Source: Hoeflea sp038900095
Lineage (GTDB): Bacteria; Pseudomonadota; Alphaproteobacteria; Rhizobiales; Rhizobiaceae
Length of the DNA: 64,000 nt
Direction: 5' to 3'
NCBI RefSeq assembly: GCF_038900095.1
Contig: NZ_JBBMQQ010000002.1
Location: 124,001 to 188,000 of the forward strand
Numbering within the stretch: the stretch's first letter is position 1; each line of letters starts with the position of its first letter. A program made the translations under genes and the position numbers. Under the pieces are notes generated by a model, which was not told the DNA's origin, ran no database searches, and was given only the letters and a program-made list of their open reading frames with translations. Positions 1-9,450 of the stretch are shown here, piece by piece.

Positions 1-2
1 CC

Positions 3-470
3 AATGTGCGCTTCGCCAGGGAAGTCCGGGCACAGACCGCGGAAGCCATTGCCAGCGGCGCGCGTGGCCTGATCGATCCGAATCTGTTTCCTGCCGATGA
101 TGGCGGCGCCTACCTGATGCCGCAGATCCTTGTCGACGTGACCCATGACATGCGGGTGATGCGTGACGAGAGCTTCGGTCCGGTGGTCGGCATCATGCCG
201 GTCGACAGTGACGAGCATGCACTTGCGCTGATGAACGACAGCCAGTTCGGCCTGACTGCGTCGCTGTGGACCAATGATGCCGAACGCGCCCAGCGCATCG
301 GTGCCGAAATCGAGACCGGCACCGTCTTCATGAACCGTGCCGATTATCTCGATCCTGCGCTGTGCTGGACCGGCTGCAAGGCCACAGGCCGTGGCGGCTC
401 GCTGTCGGAGATCGGTTTTCACAACCTCACCCGTCCCAAATCCTACCATCTGAGAAAGAAATCCGCATGA
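3..470 (+). CDS. Aldehyde dehydrogenase, C-terminal part (5' end outside window)
   Basis: C-terminal ~155 residues of an NAD(P)-dependent aldehyde dehydrogenase. The reading frame is open to the window edge, so the N-terminal Rossmann region and catalytic cysteine are not visible. Seen here are the family motif ESFGPVV and the oligomerisation tail; near the end is the run PALCWTGCKATGRGGSLSE, as in ALDHs whose last segment carries a K-x-S/T-GRG motif. The stop codon overlaps the start of the next gene (ATGA), so the two genes are translationally coupled. An ALDH coupled to an iron-dependent alcohol dehydrogenase suggests interconversion of an alcohol, its aldehyde and the acid. The substrate cannot be read from this fragment. 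Confidence 0.9.
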   Translation, partial: NVRFAREVRAQTAEAIASGARGLIDPNLFPADDGGAYLMPQILVDVTHDMRVMRDESFGPVVGIMPVDSDEHALALMNDSQFGLTASLWTNDAERAQRIGAEIETGTVFMNRADYLDPALCWTGCKATGRGGSLSEIGFHNLTRPKSYHLRKKSA

Positions 471-1612
471 GCCTGCGCGCCAACTGGTCTTATCCCACCG
501 CAATCCGTTTTGGAGCCGGCCGCATTTCGGAGCTCGCCGAAGCCTGCGCCGCGGCGGGCATGAAAAAACCGCTCCTGGTCACCGACCGGGGGCTTGCCTC
601 GCTGCCGATCACGGCCAATGCACTCGACCTTCTGGATGCCGCAGGCCTTGGCCGTGCGGTGTTCGCCGAAGTTGACCCGAATCCGAACGAGAAGAACCTC
701 GAAGCCGGTGTTGCCGTGTTCAAGGCCGGCGGCCATGATGGCGTGATCGCCTTTGGCGGCGGCTCCGGTCTCGACCTGGGCAAGCTGATCGCCTTTCAGG
801 CCGGTCAAACTCGTCCGGTCTGGGATTTCGAGGACATCGGCGACTGGTGGACCCGCGCCAATGGTGATGCCATCGCCCCGATCATCGCGGTGCCGACGAC
901 AGCGGGTACCGGGTCGGAAGTCGGCCGCGCAGGCGTGCTGACCAACTCGGTTACCCACGTCAAGAAGATCATCTTCCATCCCAAACTTCTGCCTGCGGTG
1001 ACGATCTGCGATCCGGAACTGACAGTGGGCATGCCGAAGATCATCACGGTCGGCACCGGCATGGATGCATTCGCGCATTGCCTGGAAGCCTATTCCTCGC
1101 CGTTCTACCACCCGATGAGCCAGGGCATCGCGCTCGAAGGCATGCGGCTGGTCAAGGAAAACCTGCCGCTGGTTGTGGCCGACGGTTCGAACATCGATGC
1201 CCGTGCGGAAATGATGAGTGCGGCGGCGATGGGCGCGGTTGCGTTCCAGAAGGGCCTCGGCGCCATCCATGCGCTGTCGCATCCGATCGGCGCGGTCTAC
1301 AACACGCACCATGGCATGACCAATGCGGTGGTGATGCCGCCGGTGCTGAAGATGAACCGTCCGGCCATCGAGGATCGGATCGCGCGGGCCGCGGCCTATA
1401 TGGGCATTGATGGCGGCTTCGACGGATTTTACGATTACGTGCTGAAGCTGCGTTCTGATCTTGGCGTGCCTGACAAGCTGGCAGCGCTCGGCGTCGGTCG
1501 CGACCGGATCGATGAAATGACCGCCATGGCGCTGGAAGATCCCAGTGCCGGCGGCAATCCGGTGAAGCTGACCAGCGAGAACACCAGGGCGTTGTTCGAA
1601 GCCTGCATCTGA
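467..1612 (+). CDS. Iron-containing alcohol dehydrogenase
   Basis: 381-residue group III (Fe-dependent) alcohol dehydrogenase, full length for the family. An N-terminal dinucleotide-binding half carries GGGSGLDLGK (about 97-106) and the VPTTAGTGSEV motif (about 142-152). The C-terminal helical half carries the metal ligands, which by comparison with FucO should be D200, H204, H268 and H282, and all four are present. The start ATG at 467 overlaps the ALDH stop; a longer in-frame reading would run through the ALDH and is rejected. A strong hairpin terminator follows. It probably oxidises an alcohol or reduces an aldehyde together with the upstream ALDH; the substrate is unknown. Confidence 0.92.
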   Translation: MSLRANWSYPTAIRFGAGRISELAEACAAAGMKKPLLVTDRGLASLPITANALDLLDAAGLGRAVFAEVDPNPNEKNLEAGVAVFKAGGHDGVIAFGGGSGLDLGKLIAFQAGQTRPVWDFEDIGDWWTRANGDAIAPIIAVPTTAGTGSEVGRAGVLTNSVTHVKKIIFHPKLLPAVTICDPELTVGMPKIITVGTGMDAFAHCLEAYSSPFYHPMSQGIALEGMRLVKENLPLVVADGSNIDARAEMMSAAAMGAVAFQKGLGAIHALSHPIGAVYNTHHGMTNAVVMPPVLKMNRPAIEDRIARAAAYMGIDGGFDGFYDYVLKLRSDLGVPDKLAALGVGRDRIDEMTAMALEDPSAGGNPVKLTSENTRALFEACI

Positions 1613-1648
1613 TCTACTGCCGCTTCTTGTCCGGTCTTGTCCGGACCA

Positions 1649-1684
1649 AACCGGTCCGCGCTTTCTTGCGCGGGCCGGTTTTCG
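1649..1684 (+). terminator. Rho-independent terminator after the alcohol dehydrogenase
   Basis: A 13-bp stem (1649-1661 with 1668-1680, one G-T pair) around a 6-nt loop is followed by TTTTCG. It closes the ALDH-ADH unit. Confidence 0.8.
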
Positions 1685-1846
1685 TTTGCGGTTTGCGCCG
1701 GGTATTCTATCTCGTGGGGAGATTGCAAAGAAATTCTGGCGCAACTGCAAGATTTAGGATTACAATGGCCCCCGAATCCTGATTTTACTGGCAAATACTA
1801 TTGATTTATAACAATAAACGCCAAATTTGATCCTTTGGGGGAGATT

Positions 1847-2590
1847 ATGGAAATGAACGCCGTTCTGCAGTTTCTTGATGCTGAAAGAAACGAAGAAGAA
1901 GGCGCAGAGAGCATCCGCGTGCGGATCCGGAAGGTGATCCAGGAGCTCGGGTTCGACTATTTCACGCTTGTCCGGCAGCCCGGTCCGGAGAGCCAGGCGT
2001 CCGATATCATGCTTGAAGGGCAGTGGCCGAAAGGCTGGCCCGACGTCTATGTGAAGCGGAAATACGCAGCCATCGATCCGATAGTGAGATATCTCGGTCA
2101 CAGCCAGCGCGGCTATCGCTGGAGTGAGCCGATCGAGGCTTTCAAGCAGGATCCGCATCACAAGCGCATTGACCGCATGATGGCCGATGCGCGCCGTCAC
2201 GGGCTTGAGGACGGCTATGTTTTTCCCGTCCACGGGCGGCGTGGCCTGGTCGGGGTGCTGACGGTTGCCGGCCGTCCGGTCGAGCTGTCCCCGTCGGAAA
2301 TGGCGATGATGGACGCACTGGCCAAGAAGGCGTTCTGGGAGCTTCTCGAGGCGCTCGATCCTGGCGCGCATGAACGGATCAGCCGGCCTGTGAGCATGCC
2401 GCTGACCCGCCGCGAGATGGAAACGCTGGAATATCTCGGTTACGGCATGACATCCAACGAGATGGGCGCGACGCTCGGCCTTTCGGCGCACACGGTTGAT
2501 TGGTACATGAATGGCATCCAGGACAAATTGCAGGCCAAAAACCGCCATCATGTGGTGGCGATCGCATTCAGGCTTGGTCTGATCTCCTGA
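1847..2590 (+). CDS. LuxR-family regulator with autoinducer-binding domain
   Basis: 247-residue quorum-sensing type regulator. The N-terminal autoinducer-binding domain retains the positions that contact acyl-homoserine lactones in TraR/LuxR: W64, Y68, D77, P78 and W92. The C-terminal ~62 residues are a LuxR helix-turn-helix (LTRREMETLEYLGYGMTSNE, then LGLSAHTVDWYM). ATG 1847 was chosen over an upstream TTG at 1835 because GGGGGA sits 5 nt before it. No luxI-type synthase is in the window, so this may be a LuxR solo. It lies 87 bp before pyc in the same direction; whether it controls pyc cannot be told from sequence. Confidence 0.88.
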   Translation: MEMNAVLQFLDAERNEEEGAESIRVRIRKVIQELGFDYFTLVRQPGPESQASDIMLEGQWPKGWPDVYVKRKYAAIDPIVRYLGHSQRGYRWSEPIEAFKQDPHHKRIDRMMADARRHGLEDGYVFPVHGRRGLVGVLTVAGRPVELSPSEMAMMDALAKKAFWELLEALDPGAHERISRPVSMPLTRREMETLEYLGYGMTSNEMGATLGLSAHTVDWYMNGIQDKLQAKNRHHVVAIAFRLGLIS

Positions 2591-2677
2591 TTTGCACTGC
2601 AGCAAAACAGACGCTAATGATTGCGGGCAGGGCTCGTTCTGATCCTGTTTCTTTCGCCCAAACCCGGGAGCCTGTCC

Positions 2678-5600
2678 GTGCCGATTTCCAAAATTCTTGT
2701 CGCCAACCGTTCGGAAATTGCCATTCGCGTGTTTCGCGCAGCCAACGAGCTGGGCATGAAAACAGTCGCGATCTGGGCAGAGGAAGACAAGCTTTCACTG
2801 CACCGGTTCAAGGCCGACGAATCCTACCAGGTTGGCCGCGGCCCGCATCTTGAGCGCGATCTCGGCCCGATCGAAAGCTACCTTTCGATCGAGGAAGTGA
2901 TCCGGGTGGCAAAGCTGTCGGGCGCGGATGCGATCCATCCGGGCTATGGCCTGCTGTCGGAAAGCCCGGAATTTGCCGATGCCTGCGCGGAAAACGGCAT
3001 CATCTTCATCGGCCCGAAGCCCGACACGATGCGGCGGCTGGGCAACAAGGTGGCTGCGCGCAACCTTGCCATCGAGATCGGCGTTCCGGTGGTTCCGGCA
3101 ACCGATCCGCTGCCCGACGACATGGATGTCGTGGCGCGAATGGCCGAGGAAATCGGCTATCCGATCATGCTCAAAGCCTCCTGGGGTGGTGGCGGCCGCG
3201 GCATGCGCGCCATCCGCGACCCGAAGGACCTGGCCCGCGAAGTGACCGAAGCCAAGCGCGAGGCGATGGCCGCCTTCGGCAAGGACGAGGTCTATCTCGA
3301 GAAACTGGTCGAGCGGGCGCGCCATGTCGAAAGCCAGATCCTTGGCGACACCCACGGCAATGCCGTGCACCTGTTCGAGCGCGATTGCTCGGTGCAGCGC
3401 CGCAACCAGAAAGTCGTCGAGCGTGCGCCGGCTCCCTACCTGAGCGAAGAACAGCGCCAGGAACTGGCGACCTATTCACTGAAGATCGCCAATGCCACCG
3501 GCTATGTCGGTGCCGGCACGGTCGAGTATCTGATGGATATCGACACCGGTGCGTTCTACTTCATCGAGGTCAATCCGCGCATCCAGGTCGAGCATACGGT
3601 GACCGAGGAGGTCACCGGCATCGACATCGTCAAGGCGCAGATCCACATTCTGGAAGGCGAAGTCATCGGCACCCCGGCGTCGGGCGTTCCGGCGCAGGCC
3701 GATATCCGGCTCAACGGCCATGCACTGCAGTGCCGCATCACCACGGAAGATCCCGAGCAGAACTTCATTCCCGACTACGGCCGGATCACCGCCTATCGTG
3801 GCGCCACCGGTTTTGGCATCCGGCTGGATGGCGGCACGGCCTATTCCGGCGCGGTGATCACGCGGTTTTACGATCCGCTGCTGGAGAAGGTTACCGCCTG
3901 GGCGCCGACGCCCGAAGAAACGATCCGCCGGATGGACCGGGCACTGCGCGAATTCCGTATCCGCGGCGTGGCCACGAACCTGACCTTCCTGGAAGCGATC
4001 ATCGGCCACCCCGAGTTTCGCAACAACACCTATACGACGCGGTTCATCGACACCACGCCGGAACTGTTCGAGCAGGTCAAGCGCCAGGACCGCGCCACCA
4101 AGCTTCTGACCTACCTGGCCGATGTGACCGTCAACGGCCATCCCGAGACCAAGGGCCGGCCGCTGCCCATCGCGGAAGCCGCACCGCCGCGGGTGCCCCA
4201 TGTCGAAGGCGAAGTCCGGCCCGGAACGCGGCAGCTGCTCGACGAGCTCGGCCCGAAAGGCTTCGCCGGCTGGATGCGGGAGCAAAAACGCGTCCTGATC
4301 ACCGACACGACAATGCGCGACGGGCACCAGTCGCTGCTCGCCACCCGCATGCGCACGCATGATATCGCGGCCGTGGCCGGCGCCTATGCACGGGCGCTGC
4401 CGGATCTGCTGTCGCTGGAATGCTGGGGCGGCGCCACCTTCGACGTGTCGATGCGGTTTCTGACCGAGGATCCGTGGGAGCGGCTCGACATGGTGCGCCA
4501 GCGTGCGCCCAACCTGCTGCTCCAGATGCTGCTGCGCGGCGCCAATGGCGTCGGCTACAAGAATTATCCCGACAATGTGGTCAGGCATTTCGTGCGTCAG
4601 GCGGCGCAGGGCGGAATTGACCTGTTCCGGGTGTTCGACTGCCTCAACTGGGTCGAGAACATGCGCGTGTCGATGGATGCGGTTTGCGAGGAGAACAAGC
4701 TCTGCGAAGCGACCATCTGTTACACCGGTGATATTCTGAACTCGGCGCGACCGAAATATGATCTGAAATACTACACCGGGCTTGCAGCCGAGCTTGAGAA
4801 GGCTGGCGCGCATATCATCGCGGTCAAGGACATGGCCGGGCTGCTGAAGCCGGCTGCGGCGCAGCAATTGTTCAAGGCCTTGCGCGAGGCGACCGATCTG
4901 CCGATCCATTTCCACACACACGATACGTCCGGCATTTCGGCTGCGACGGTGCTGGCGGCAATCGACAGCGGTGTCGATGCCGTGGACGCGGCGATGGACG
5001 CACTTTCAGGCAACACCTCGCAGCCATGCCTGGGTTCGATTGTCGAAGCGCTGAAGGGACACGAACGCGATTCCGGTCTCGATACCGACTGGATCCGCCG
5101 GATTTCGTTTTACTGGGAAGCCGTGCGCAACCAGTATGCGGCGTTTGAAAGCGATCTGAAAGGACCGGCCTCGGAAGTCTACCTGCACGAGATGCCGGGC
5201 GGCCAGTTCACCAACCTGAAGGAACAGGCCCGCTCGCTGGGACTGGAGACCCGCTGGCACGAGGTGGCGCAGGCCTATGCCGACGCCAACCAGATGTTCG
5301 GCGATATCGTCAAGGTGACGCCCTCATCGAAGGTGGTCGGCGACATGGCGCTGATGATGGTCAGCCAGGATCTGAGCGTCGCCGATGTCGAGAATCCGGA
5401 CAAGGATGTGTCGTTCCCCGAATCGGTGGTCTCGATGATGCGCGGCGATCTCGGCCAGCCGCCGGCCGGTTGGCCCAAGGCGCTGCAGAGCAAGGTGCTC
5501 AAGGGCGAGGAAGCCTATACCGCGCGTCCGGGTTCGCTGTTGCCGGACGCCGATCTTGAAGCCGAGCGGGCCGAGATCGAAGCCAAGCTCGAGCGCAAGG

Positions 5601-6136
5601 TCAGCGAGAACGAATTTGCGTCCTACCTGATGTATCCGAAAGTGTTCACCGATTTCGCGCTTGCGACGGAAACCTACGGACCGGTCTCGATGCTGCCGAC
5701 ACCGGCCTATTTCTACGGAATTCCGGTCGGCGGCGAACTCTTCGTCGAGATCGAGAAGGGCAAGACGCTGGTCGTGCAGAACCTGGCCCAGGGTGAACCC
5801 GACGACAAGGGCATGGTGACCGTGTTCTTCGAACTCAATGGCCAGCCGAGGCGGGTCAAGGTGCCGGACCGGGCGCATGGCGCATCGGGTTCGGCCGCTC
5901 GTCGCAAGGCCGAAGTTGGCAATGATGCGCATGTTGCAGCCCCGATGCCCGGCGTGATCTCGACGGTTGCGGTTGCGGCAGGCCAGGAAGTCACCGCGGG
6001 CGATGTGCTGGTGTCGATCGAAGCCATGAAAATGGAAACGGCGATTCATGCCGAGCGCGACGGGGTGCTGGCCGAAGTTCTGGTCAAGACCGGCGACCAG
6101 ATCGACGCCAAGGATCTGCTGATCGTCTACGCCTGA
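2678..6136 (+). CDS. pyc: Pyruvate carboxylase
   Basis: Single-chain biotin-dependent pyruvate carboxylase (pyruvate + bicarbonate + ATP to oxaloacetate), 1152 residues, the usual length. Domains in order: biotin carboxylase with the ATP-grasp glycine loop SWGGGGRGMRAI (about 168-179) and the VNPRIQVEHTVTEE motif; carboxyltransferase TIM barrel beginning DTTMRDGHQS (about 543); PYC/OADA conserved domain; C-terminal biotinyl domain with EAMKMET, biotinyl lysine K1118. GTG 2678, preceded by GGGAG, gives the standard N-terminus VPISKILVANRSE; an upstream in-frame start at 2621 would add 19 atypical residues. Its role is anaplerotic. Confidence 0.97.
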   Translation: MPISKILVANRSEIAIRVFRAANELGMKTVAIWAEEDKLSLHRFKADESYQVGRGPHLERDLGPIESYLSIEEVIRVAKLSGADAIHPGYGLLSESPEFADACAENGIIFIGPKPDTMRRLGNKVAARNLAIEIGVPVVPATDPLPDDMDVVARMAEEIGYPIMLKASWGGGGRGMRAIRDPKDLAREVTEAKREAMAAFGKDEVYLEKLVERARHVESQILGDTHGNAVHLFERDCSVQRRNQKVVERAPAPYLSEEQRQELATYSLKIANATGYVGAGTVEYLMDIDTGAFYFIEVNPRIQVEHTVTEEVTGIDIVKAQIHILEGEVIGTPASGVPAQADIRLNGHALQCRITTEDPEQNFIPDYGRITAYRGATGFGIRLDGGTAYSGAVITRFYDPLLEKVTAWAPTPEETIRRMDRALREFRIRGVATNLTFLEAIIGHPEFRNNTYTTRFIDTTPELFEQVKRQDRATKLLTYLADVTVNGHPETKGRPLPIAEAAPPRVPHVEGEVRPGTRQLLDELGPKGFAGWMREQKRVLITDTTMRDGHQSLLATRMRTHDIAAVAGAYARALPDLLSLECWGGATFDVSMRFLTEDPWERLDMVRQRAPNLLLQMLLRGANGVGYKNYPDNVVRHFVRQAAQGGIDLFRVFDCLNWVENMRVSMDAVCEENKLCEATICYTGDILNSARPKYDLKYYTGLAAELEKAGAHIIAVKDMAGLLKPAAAQQLFKALREATDLPIHFHTHDTSGISAATVLAAIDSGVDAVDAAMDALSGNTSQPCLGSIVEALKGHERDSGLDTDWIRRISFYWEAVRNQYAAFESDLKGPASEVYLHEMPGGQFTNLKEQARSLGLETRWHEVAQAYADANQMFGDIVKVTPSSKVVGDMALMMVSQDLSVADVENPDKDVSFPESVVSMMRGDLGQPPAGWPKALQSKVLKGEEAYTARPGSLLPDADLEAERAEIEAKLERKVSENEFASYLMYPKVFTDFALATETYGPVSMLPTPAYFYGIPVGGELFVEIEKGKTLVVQNLAQGEPDDKGMVTVFFELNGQPRRVKVPDRAHGASGSAARRKAEVGNDAHVAAPMPGVISTVAVAAGQEVTAGDVLVSIEAMKMETAIHAERDGVLAEVLVKTGDQIDAKDLLIVYA

Positions 6137-6153
6137 GGCGCCCACCCACGCCT

Positions 6154-6181
6154 GATCCGCCGCTGTGTTCGGCGGCGGATC
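6154..6181 (+). terminator. Hairpin downstream of pyc
   Basis: A perfect 10-bp stem (6154-6163 with 6172-6181) lies 17 bp after the pyc stop. It has no clear T-run, so it may act as a 3'-end stabiliser rather than an intrinsic terminator. Confidence 0.5.
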
Positions 6182-6336
6182 GGTCACAACAGTCCATAAT
6201 ATGATAAAATGCTGTTTGATCTGCTTGCGCTCGGCGGATTGATTTCGCATTGTCGCAGCGATTGTGCCGAAGAGGGACAATGACCAGGGTGCTGCCGGCT
6301 GGCTGCACCAGGAAAATTCAGTCAAGAAGGGTTCCC

Positions 6337-6741
6337 ATGCTCGCTGCCGTACCGCTGATGATCGTACCGCTGATTGCGTATAACCTGGTCCTGATCGGGC
6401 TGATTGGCGGCGGCGTTGCCGGGCTTGGATCGACGATCACCTCGCTGTCGATGATGTCGGGCGCCACCTGGACGATGAGCCTTGGAGACCTGCTGATCGT
6501 GGTCTCGCTGGTGCTTTTGTTCATCGAGGTGCTGAAGGCCACGCGCACCGGTTCATGGTCGGTGATCGATCACATGCTGTCGATGTTCGTGTTCGTGGCG
6601 TTCCTGGTCGAGTTCCTGCTGGTGCGCGATGCCGCCACGCACGTGTTCTTCATTTTGATGGTGATTGCGCTGGTTGATGTGATCGCCGGGTTCTCCGTCT
6701 CGATCCGTTCGGCGGGCCGGGACGTTTCGATCGGGCTGTAA
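6337..6741 (+). CDS. Small four-helix integral membrane protein
   Basis: 134-residue hydrophobic protein with about four predicted membrane segments: residues 3-30 (LAAVPLMIVPLIAYNLVLIG), about 47-65 (LGDLLIVVSLVLLFIEVL), about 80-97 (MLSMFVFVAFLVEFLLV) and about 104-122. ATG 6337 follows AGAAGG; an earlier in-frame start at 6250 would add a charged leader without a good ribosome site. It resembles conserved inner-membrane proteins of unknown function in rhizobia. No enzymatic motif is seen and the neighbours give no hint of a role. Confidence 0.7.
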   Translation: MLAAVPLMIVPLIAYNLVLIGLIGGGVAGLGSTITSLSMMSGATWTMSLGDLLIVVSLVLLFIEVLKATRTGSWSVIDHMLSMFVFVAFLVEFLLVRDAATHVFFILMVIALVDVIAGFSVSIRSAGRDVSIGL

Positions 6742-6771
6742 CCCGGCGACCGCAATTCCGGTCAGGCTGGC

Positions 6772-7203
6772 TCAGCCCGCGTCGGGCGTGAAGCCAGCGC
6801 CCTCGATGCCGGCAATTGCCGCTTTCTCGTCATTGTCCGAGGTGTCGCCGGTGATGCCGACCGCGCCGATGATGGCGCCCTTGCGGTCCTTGATCAGCAC
6901 GCCGCCGGGGACGGCCACGATCTTGCCGCCTGAGACAGCCGAGAGACCTTCCAGAAAGTGCGGGCGGGTCTCAGCCTGGGCATTGAGCCAGCGCGATCCG
7001 ACACCCACGGCCAGCGCGCCGTACGCCTTGCCGCTGGCAATCTCGAAGCGCATCATTGATGCCCCGTCCTGTCGCTGGAAGGCTTTGACGTGGCCGCCGG
7101 CATCGAGCACCACCACGGCAAGTGGCTTGAGGCCGAGTTCCTTGCCCGTTGCGAGTGCTGTGGTGATGATCTTGAGTGCTTTGGCCAGGGGAAGATCGGT
7201 CAT
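6772..7203 (-). CDS. HbpS/GlcG-family (DUF336) protein
   Basis: 143-residue single-domain protein of the GlcG/HbpS family. Typical features are the start L-x-KALKIITTAL, the segment AVVVLDAGGHVKAFQRQDGA, and the C-terminal half with VPGGVLIKD, GAIIGAVGITGDT and ND-x-KAAIAGI. Members form octamers; some bind or degrade heme (HbpS) and others lie in glycolate or diol operons, but the function is mostly unassigned. It is transcribed alone towards the 3' end of the membrane-protein gene. The family call is firm and the role is unknown. Confidence 0.85.
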   Translation of the reverse strand: MTDLPLAKALKIITTALATGKELGLKPLAVVVLDAGGHVKAFQRQDGASMMRFEIASGKAYGALAVGVGSRWLNAQAETRPHFLEGLSAVSGGKIVAVPGGVLIKDRKGAIIGAVGITGDTSDNDEKAAIAGIEGAGFTPDAG

Positions 7204-7404
7204 CGGGAAAGCCTTTCGGGTCAGTATCAGAAACAGATCGCACGCTTATAGGCCGTGAACCGGGCCTTGCGCCACTGACCTGGCCGGAATGGACGGAGGA
7301 AAGCTGTTTCGCCTGAATGGAAACAATGCGCAGCGATTATACGCGCCAGGTCAAAGACAAGGCGGAGTTGATGCCCTTGCCGCAGGACGTCCGGGGTGTC
7401 CCGG

Positions 7405-7998
7405 TCAGCTGTCGATGGAGTTGATCTTGTCCTGGAGCTGCTTGAGCTGGGTCTTGAGATCATCGATATCCTTGGACGTGTCCGACTTTTTCGGCGCTTC
7501 CTCGGACTGGGTCGAATGGGCGAGCGCGAAGGGCGAAAACATCTGCATCGCCTTCTGGAACATTTCGGTGTTGCGGCGGACCTGCTCTTCGACCAGCTGG
7601 ATCGGCAACTGGATGTTGCGCGCCACCGGATTGTCGCCGAAGGCCTTGGTGATCTGCTCGCGGACCTGTTCCTGCTGTTCGGTCAGGGCCGACATCGAGT
7701 GTTCGAGGTAGCTCGGAACCACCATCTGCAACTGGTCGCCATAGACCGAGATCAGCTGCCTCAGGAAGGAAACAGGCAGCAATGTGTTGCCGGTCTTGGA
7801 TTCCTGTTCGAAGATGATCTGGGTCAGAACCGAATGGGTGATGTCGTCACCGCTCTTGGCGTCGAGCACGACGAAATCCTCGCCCTTCTTGACCATGACC
7901 GCGAGGTCATCGAGCGTCACATAGGTGCTCGTGCCCGTATTATACAAGCGGCGATTGGCGTATTTCTTGATCGTGATGGTGCCGCTGTTCTTCGCCAT
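7405..7998 (-). CDS. phaR: Polyhydroxyalkanoate synthesis repressor PhaR
   Basis: 197-residue transcriptional repressor of polyhydroxybutyrate genes. The N-terminal PHB/PHA accumulation regulator DNA-binding domain has ITIKKYANRRLYNTGTSTYV (about 8-27) followed by VTLDDLA. The middle PHB-binding region includes TQIIFEQE and LLPVSFLRQLISVYGDQLQ, and the C-terminus is a heptad-like coiled coil (DLKTQLKQLQDKINS). ATG 7998 has AGGAGAG upstream and is preferred to an in-frame start 15 nt earlier. It is divergent from phaA-phaB across 244 bp, the usual rhizobial arrangement, and should repress phasin and possibly phaAB genes until PHB titrates it. Confidence 0.95.
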   Translation of the reverse strand: MAKNSGTITIKKYANRRLYNTGTSTYVTLDDLAVMVKKGEDFVVLDAKSGDDITHSVLTQIIFEQESKTGNTLLPVSFLRQLISVYGDQLQMVVPSYLEHSMSALTEQQEQVREQITKAFGDNPVARNIQLPIQLVEEQVRRNTEMFQKAMQMFSPFALAHSTQSEEAPKKSDTSKDIDDLKTQLKQLQDKINSIDS

Positions 7999-8144
7999 AT
8001 TCGCTCTCCTCAAAGGTCTCCCCAGACCTGAAACTCGCCTTGTTGACCCAGACTGTAGGCGAAAAAGGTTGATAAAGACAATTCCTTTGTGCGATGCGGC
8101 GAAGGCAGCGGCAATTCATCAGACTATGGTCCTGATTAAACCGA

Positions 8145-8154
8145 TTGCATGCAA
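8145..8154. promoter_or_regulatory. Palindrome in the phaR-phaA divergent promoter region
   Basis: TTGCATGCAA is a perfect 10-bp palindrome lying 89 bp before phaA and 147 bp before phaR. PhaR proteins bind TGC/GCA-type inverted repeats in other alphaproteobacteria, so it is a reasonable PhaR operator candidate. There is only one copy and no comparison to support it. Confidence 0.3.
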
Positions 8155-8242
8155 AATTCGACGTTCAGGCATTTGACATGAACTTCAAGCTCCGTCACGG
8201 TCTGAGCAACTCCTCACAATCACATGACAGGGAAAATCCATC

Positions 8243-9418
8243 ATGAGTTCAATCGTTATCGCCAGTGCCGCCCGCACCCCGGTCGGGTCTTTCAACGGTG
8301 CTCTGTCCTCCGTTGCAGCGCATGATCTGGGCGCGGTTGCCATCAAGGCCGCGCTTGAGCGCGCCGGTGTTGCACCGCAAGAAGTCGACGAAGTCATTCT
8401 CGGCCAGATCCTGACTGCCGGCCAGGGCCAGGGCCCGGCGCGGCAGGCAGCGATGGCAGCCGGTATCCCGCAGGAAGCCACCGCCTGGGGCCTCAACCAG
8501 CTCTGCGGTTCGGGTCTGCGCGCGGTCGCGCTCGGCATGCAGCAGATCGCCATGGGCGACGCCAACATCATCGTTGCAGGCGGCCAGGAATCCATGTCGA
8601 TGGCGCCGCATGCGATGCATTTGCGCAATGGCGTGAAGATGGGCCCGGCCGGCATGGTCGACACGATGATGCTCGATGCGCTGACCGACGCCTTCTACAA
8701 TTACCTGATGGGCAACACCGCCGAGAACGTTGCCAAGAAGTGGCAGCTGTCGCGCGAAGAGCAGGATGCGTTTGCTGTCAATTCGCAGAACAAGGCGGAA
8801 GCCGCGCAGAAGGCCGGCAAGTTCAAGGACGAGATCGCCGCCGTGACGATCAAGGGCCGCAAGGGCGACACGGTCGTCGAGGAAGACGAATACATCAAGC
8901 ATGGCGTGACCATCGAAGGCATCGCCAAGCTGCGTCCTGCCTTTGACAAGGAAGGCACAGTGACTGCCGCCAATGCGTCGGGCATCAACGACGGTGCTGC
9001 CGCAACGGTGCTGATGAGCGAAGCCGAGGCCTCCAAGCGCGGCATCACCCCGATGGCGCGGATTGCCTCTTGGGCAACGGCCGGCGTTGATCCGCAGATC
9101 ATGGGCACAGGCCCGATCCCGGCTTCGCGCAAGGCGCTGGAAAAAGCCGGCTGGAGCGTTGGCGATCTCGACCTGGTGGAAGCCAACGAGGCGTTCGCGG
9201 CACAGGCCTGTGCGGTCAACAAGGAGATGGGCTGGGATCCGGTGATCGTCAACGTCAATGGCGGCGCGATTGCCATCGGTCACCCGGTCGGCGCATCGGG
9301 TGCGCGTATTCTCAACACGCTGTTGTTCGAGATGGTTCGCCGCGACGCCAAGAAGGGTCTTGCGACGCTGTGCATCGGCGGCGGCATGGGTGTTGCGCTC
9401 TGCGTCGAGCGCGGCTGA
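8243..9418 (+). CDS. phaA: Acetyl-CoA acetyltransferase (beta-ketothiolase)
   Basis: 391-residue biosynthetic thiolase that condenses two acetyl-CoA to acetoacetyl-CoA, the first step of PHB synthesis. The catalytic triad is present: nucleophile C88 in NQLCGSGLRA, H347 in IGHPVGASGARI and C377 in CIGGGMGVAL. The GGQESMSMAPH motif is also intact. It starts at ATG 8243 after ACAGGGAAA and is followed 32 bp later by the acetoacetyl-CoA reductase gene, forming the phaAB operon. Length and residues are fully typical. Confidence 0.97.
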   Translation: MSSIVIASAARTPVGSFNGALSSVAAHDLGAVAIKAALERAGVAPQEVDEVILGQILTAGQGQGPARQAAMAAGIPQEATAWGLNQLCGSGLRAVALGMQQIAMGDANIIVAGGQESMSMAPHAMHLRNGVKMGPAGMVDTMMLDALTDAFYNYLMGNTAENVAKKWQLSREEQDAFAVNSQNKAEAAQKAGKFKDEIAAVTIKGRKGDTVVEEDEYIKHGVTIEGIAKLRPAFDKEGTVTAANASGINDGAAATVLMSEAEASKRGITPMARIASWATAGVDPQIMGTGPIPASRKALEKAGWSVGDLDLVEANEAFAAQACAVNKEMGWDPVIVNVNGGAIAIGHPVGASGARILNTLLFEMVRRDAKKGLATLCIGGGMGVALCVERG

Positions 9419-9450
9419 TCGGCGAGTAGTATTCAACCGGGAGAAACAGC

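Noticed and set aside
443..1750. Long minus-strand open frame opposite the alcohol dehydrogenase
   Set aside because: It is rich in Arg, His and Gly with no family resemblance, a typical mirror frame of a GC-rich gene; the plus-strand gene is certain.
3476..4921. 481-codon minus-strand open frame inside pyc
   Set aside because: Antisense to an intact pyruvate carboxylase; the composition is that of a mirror frame.
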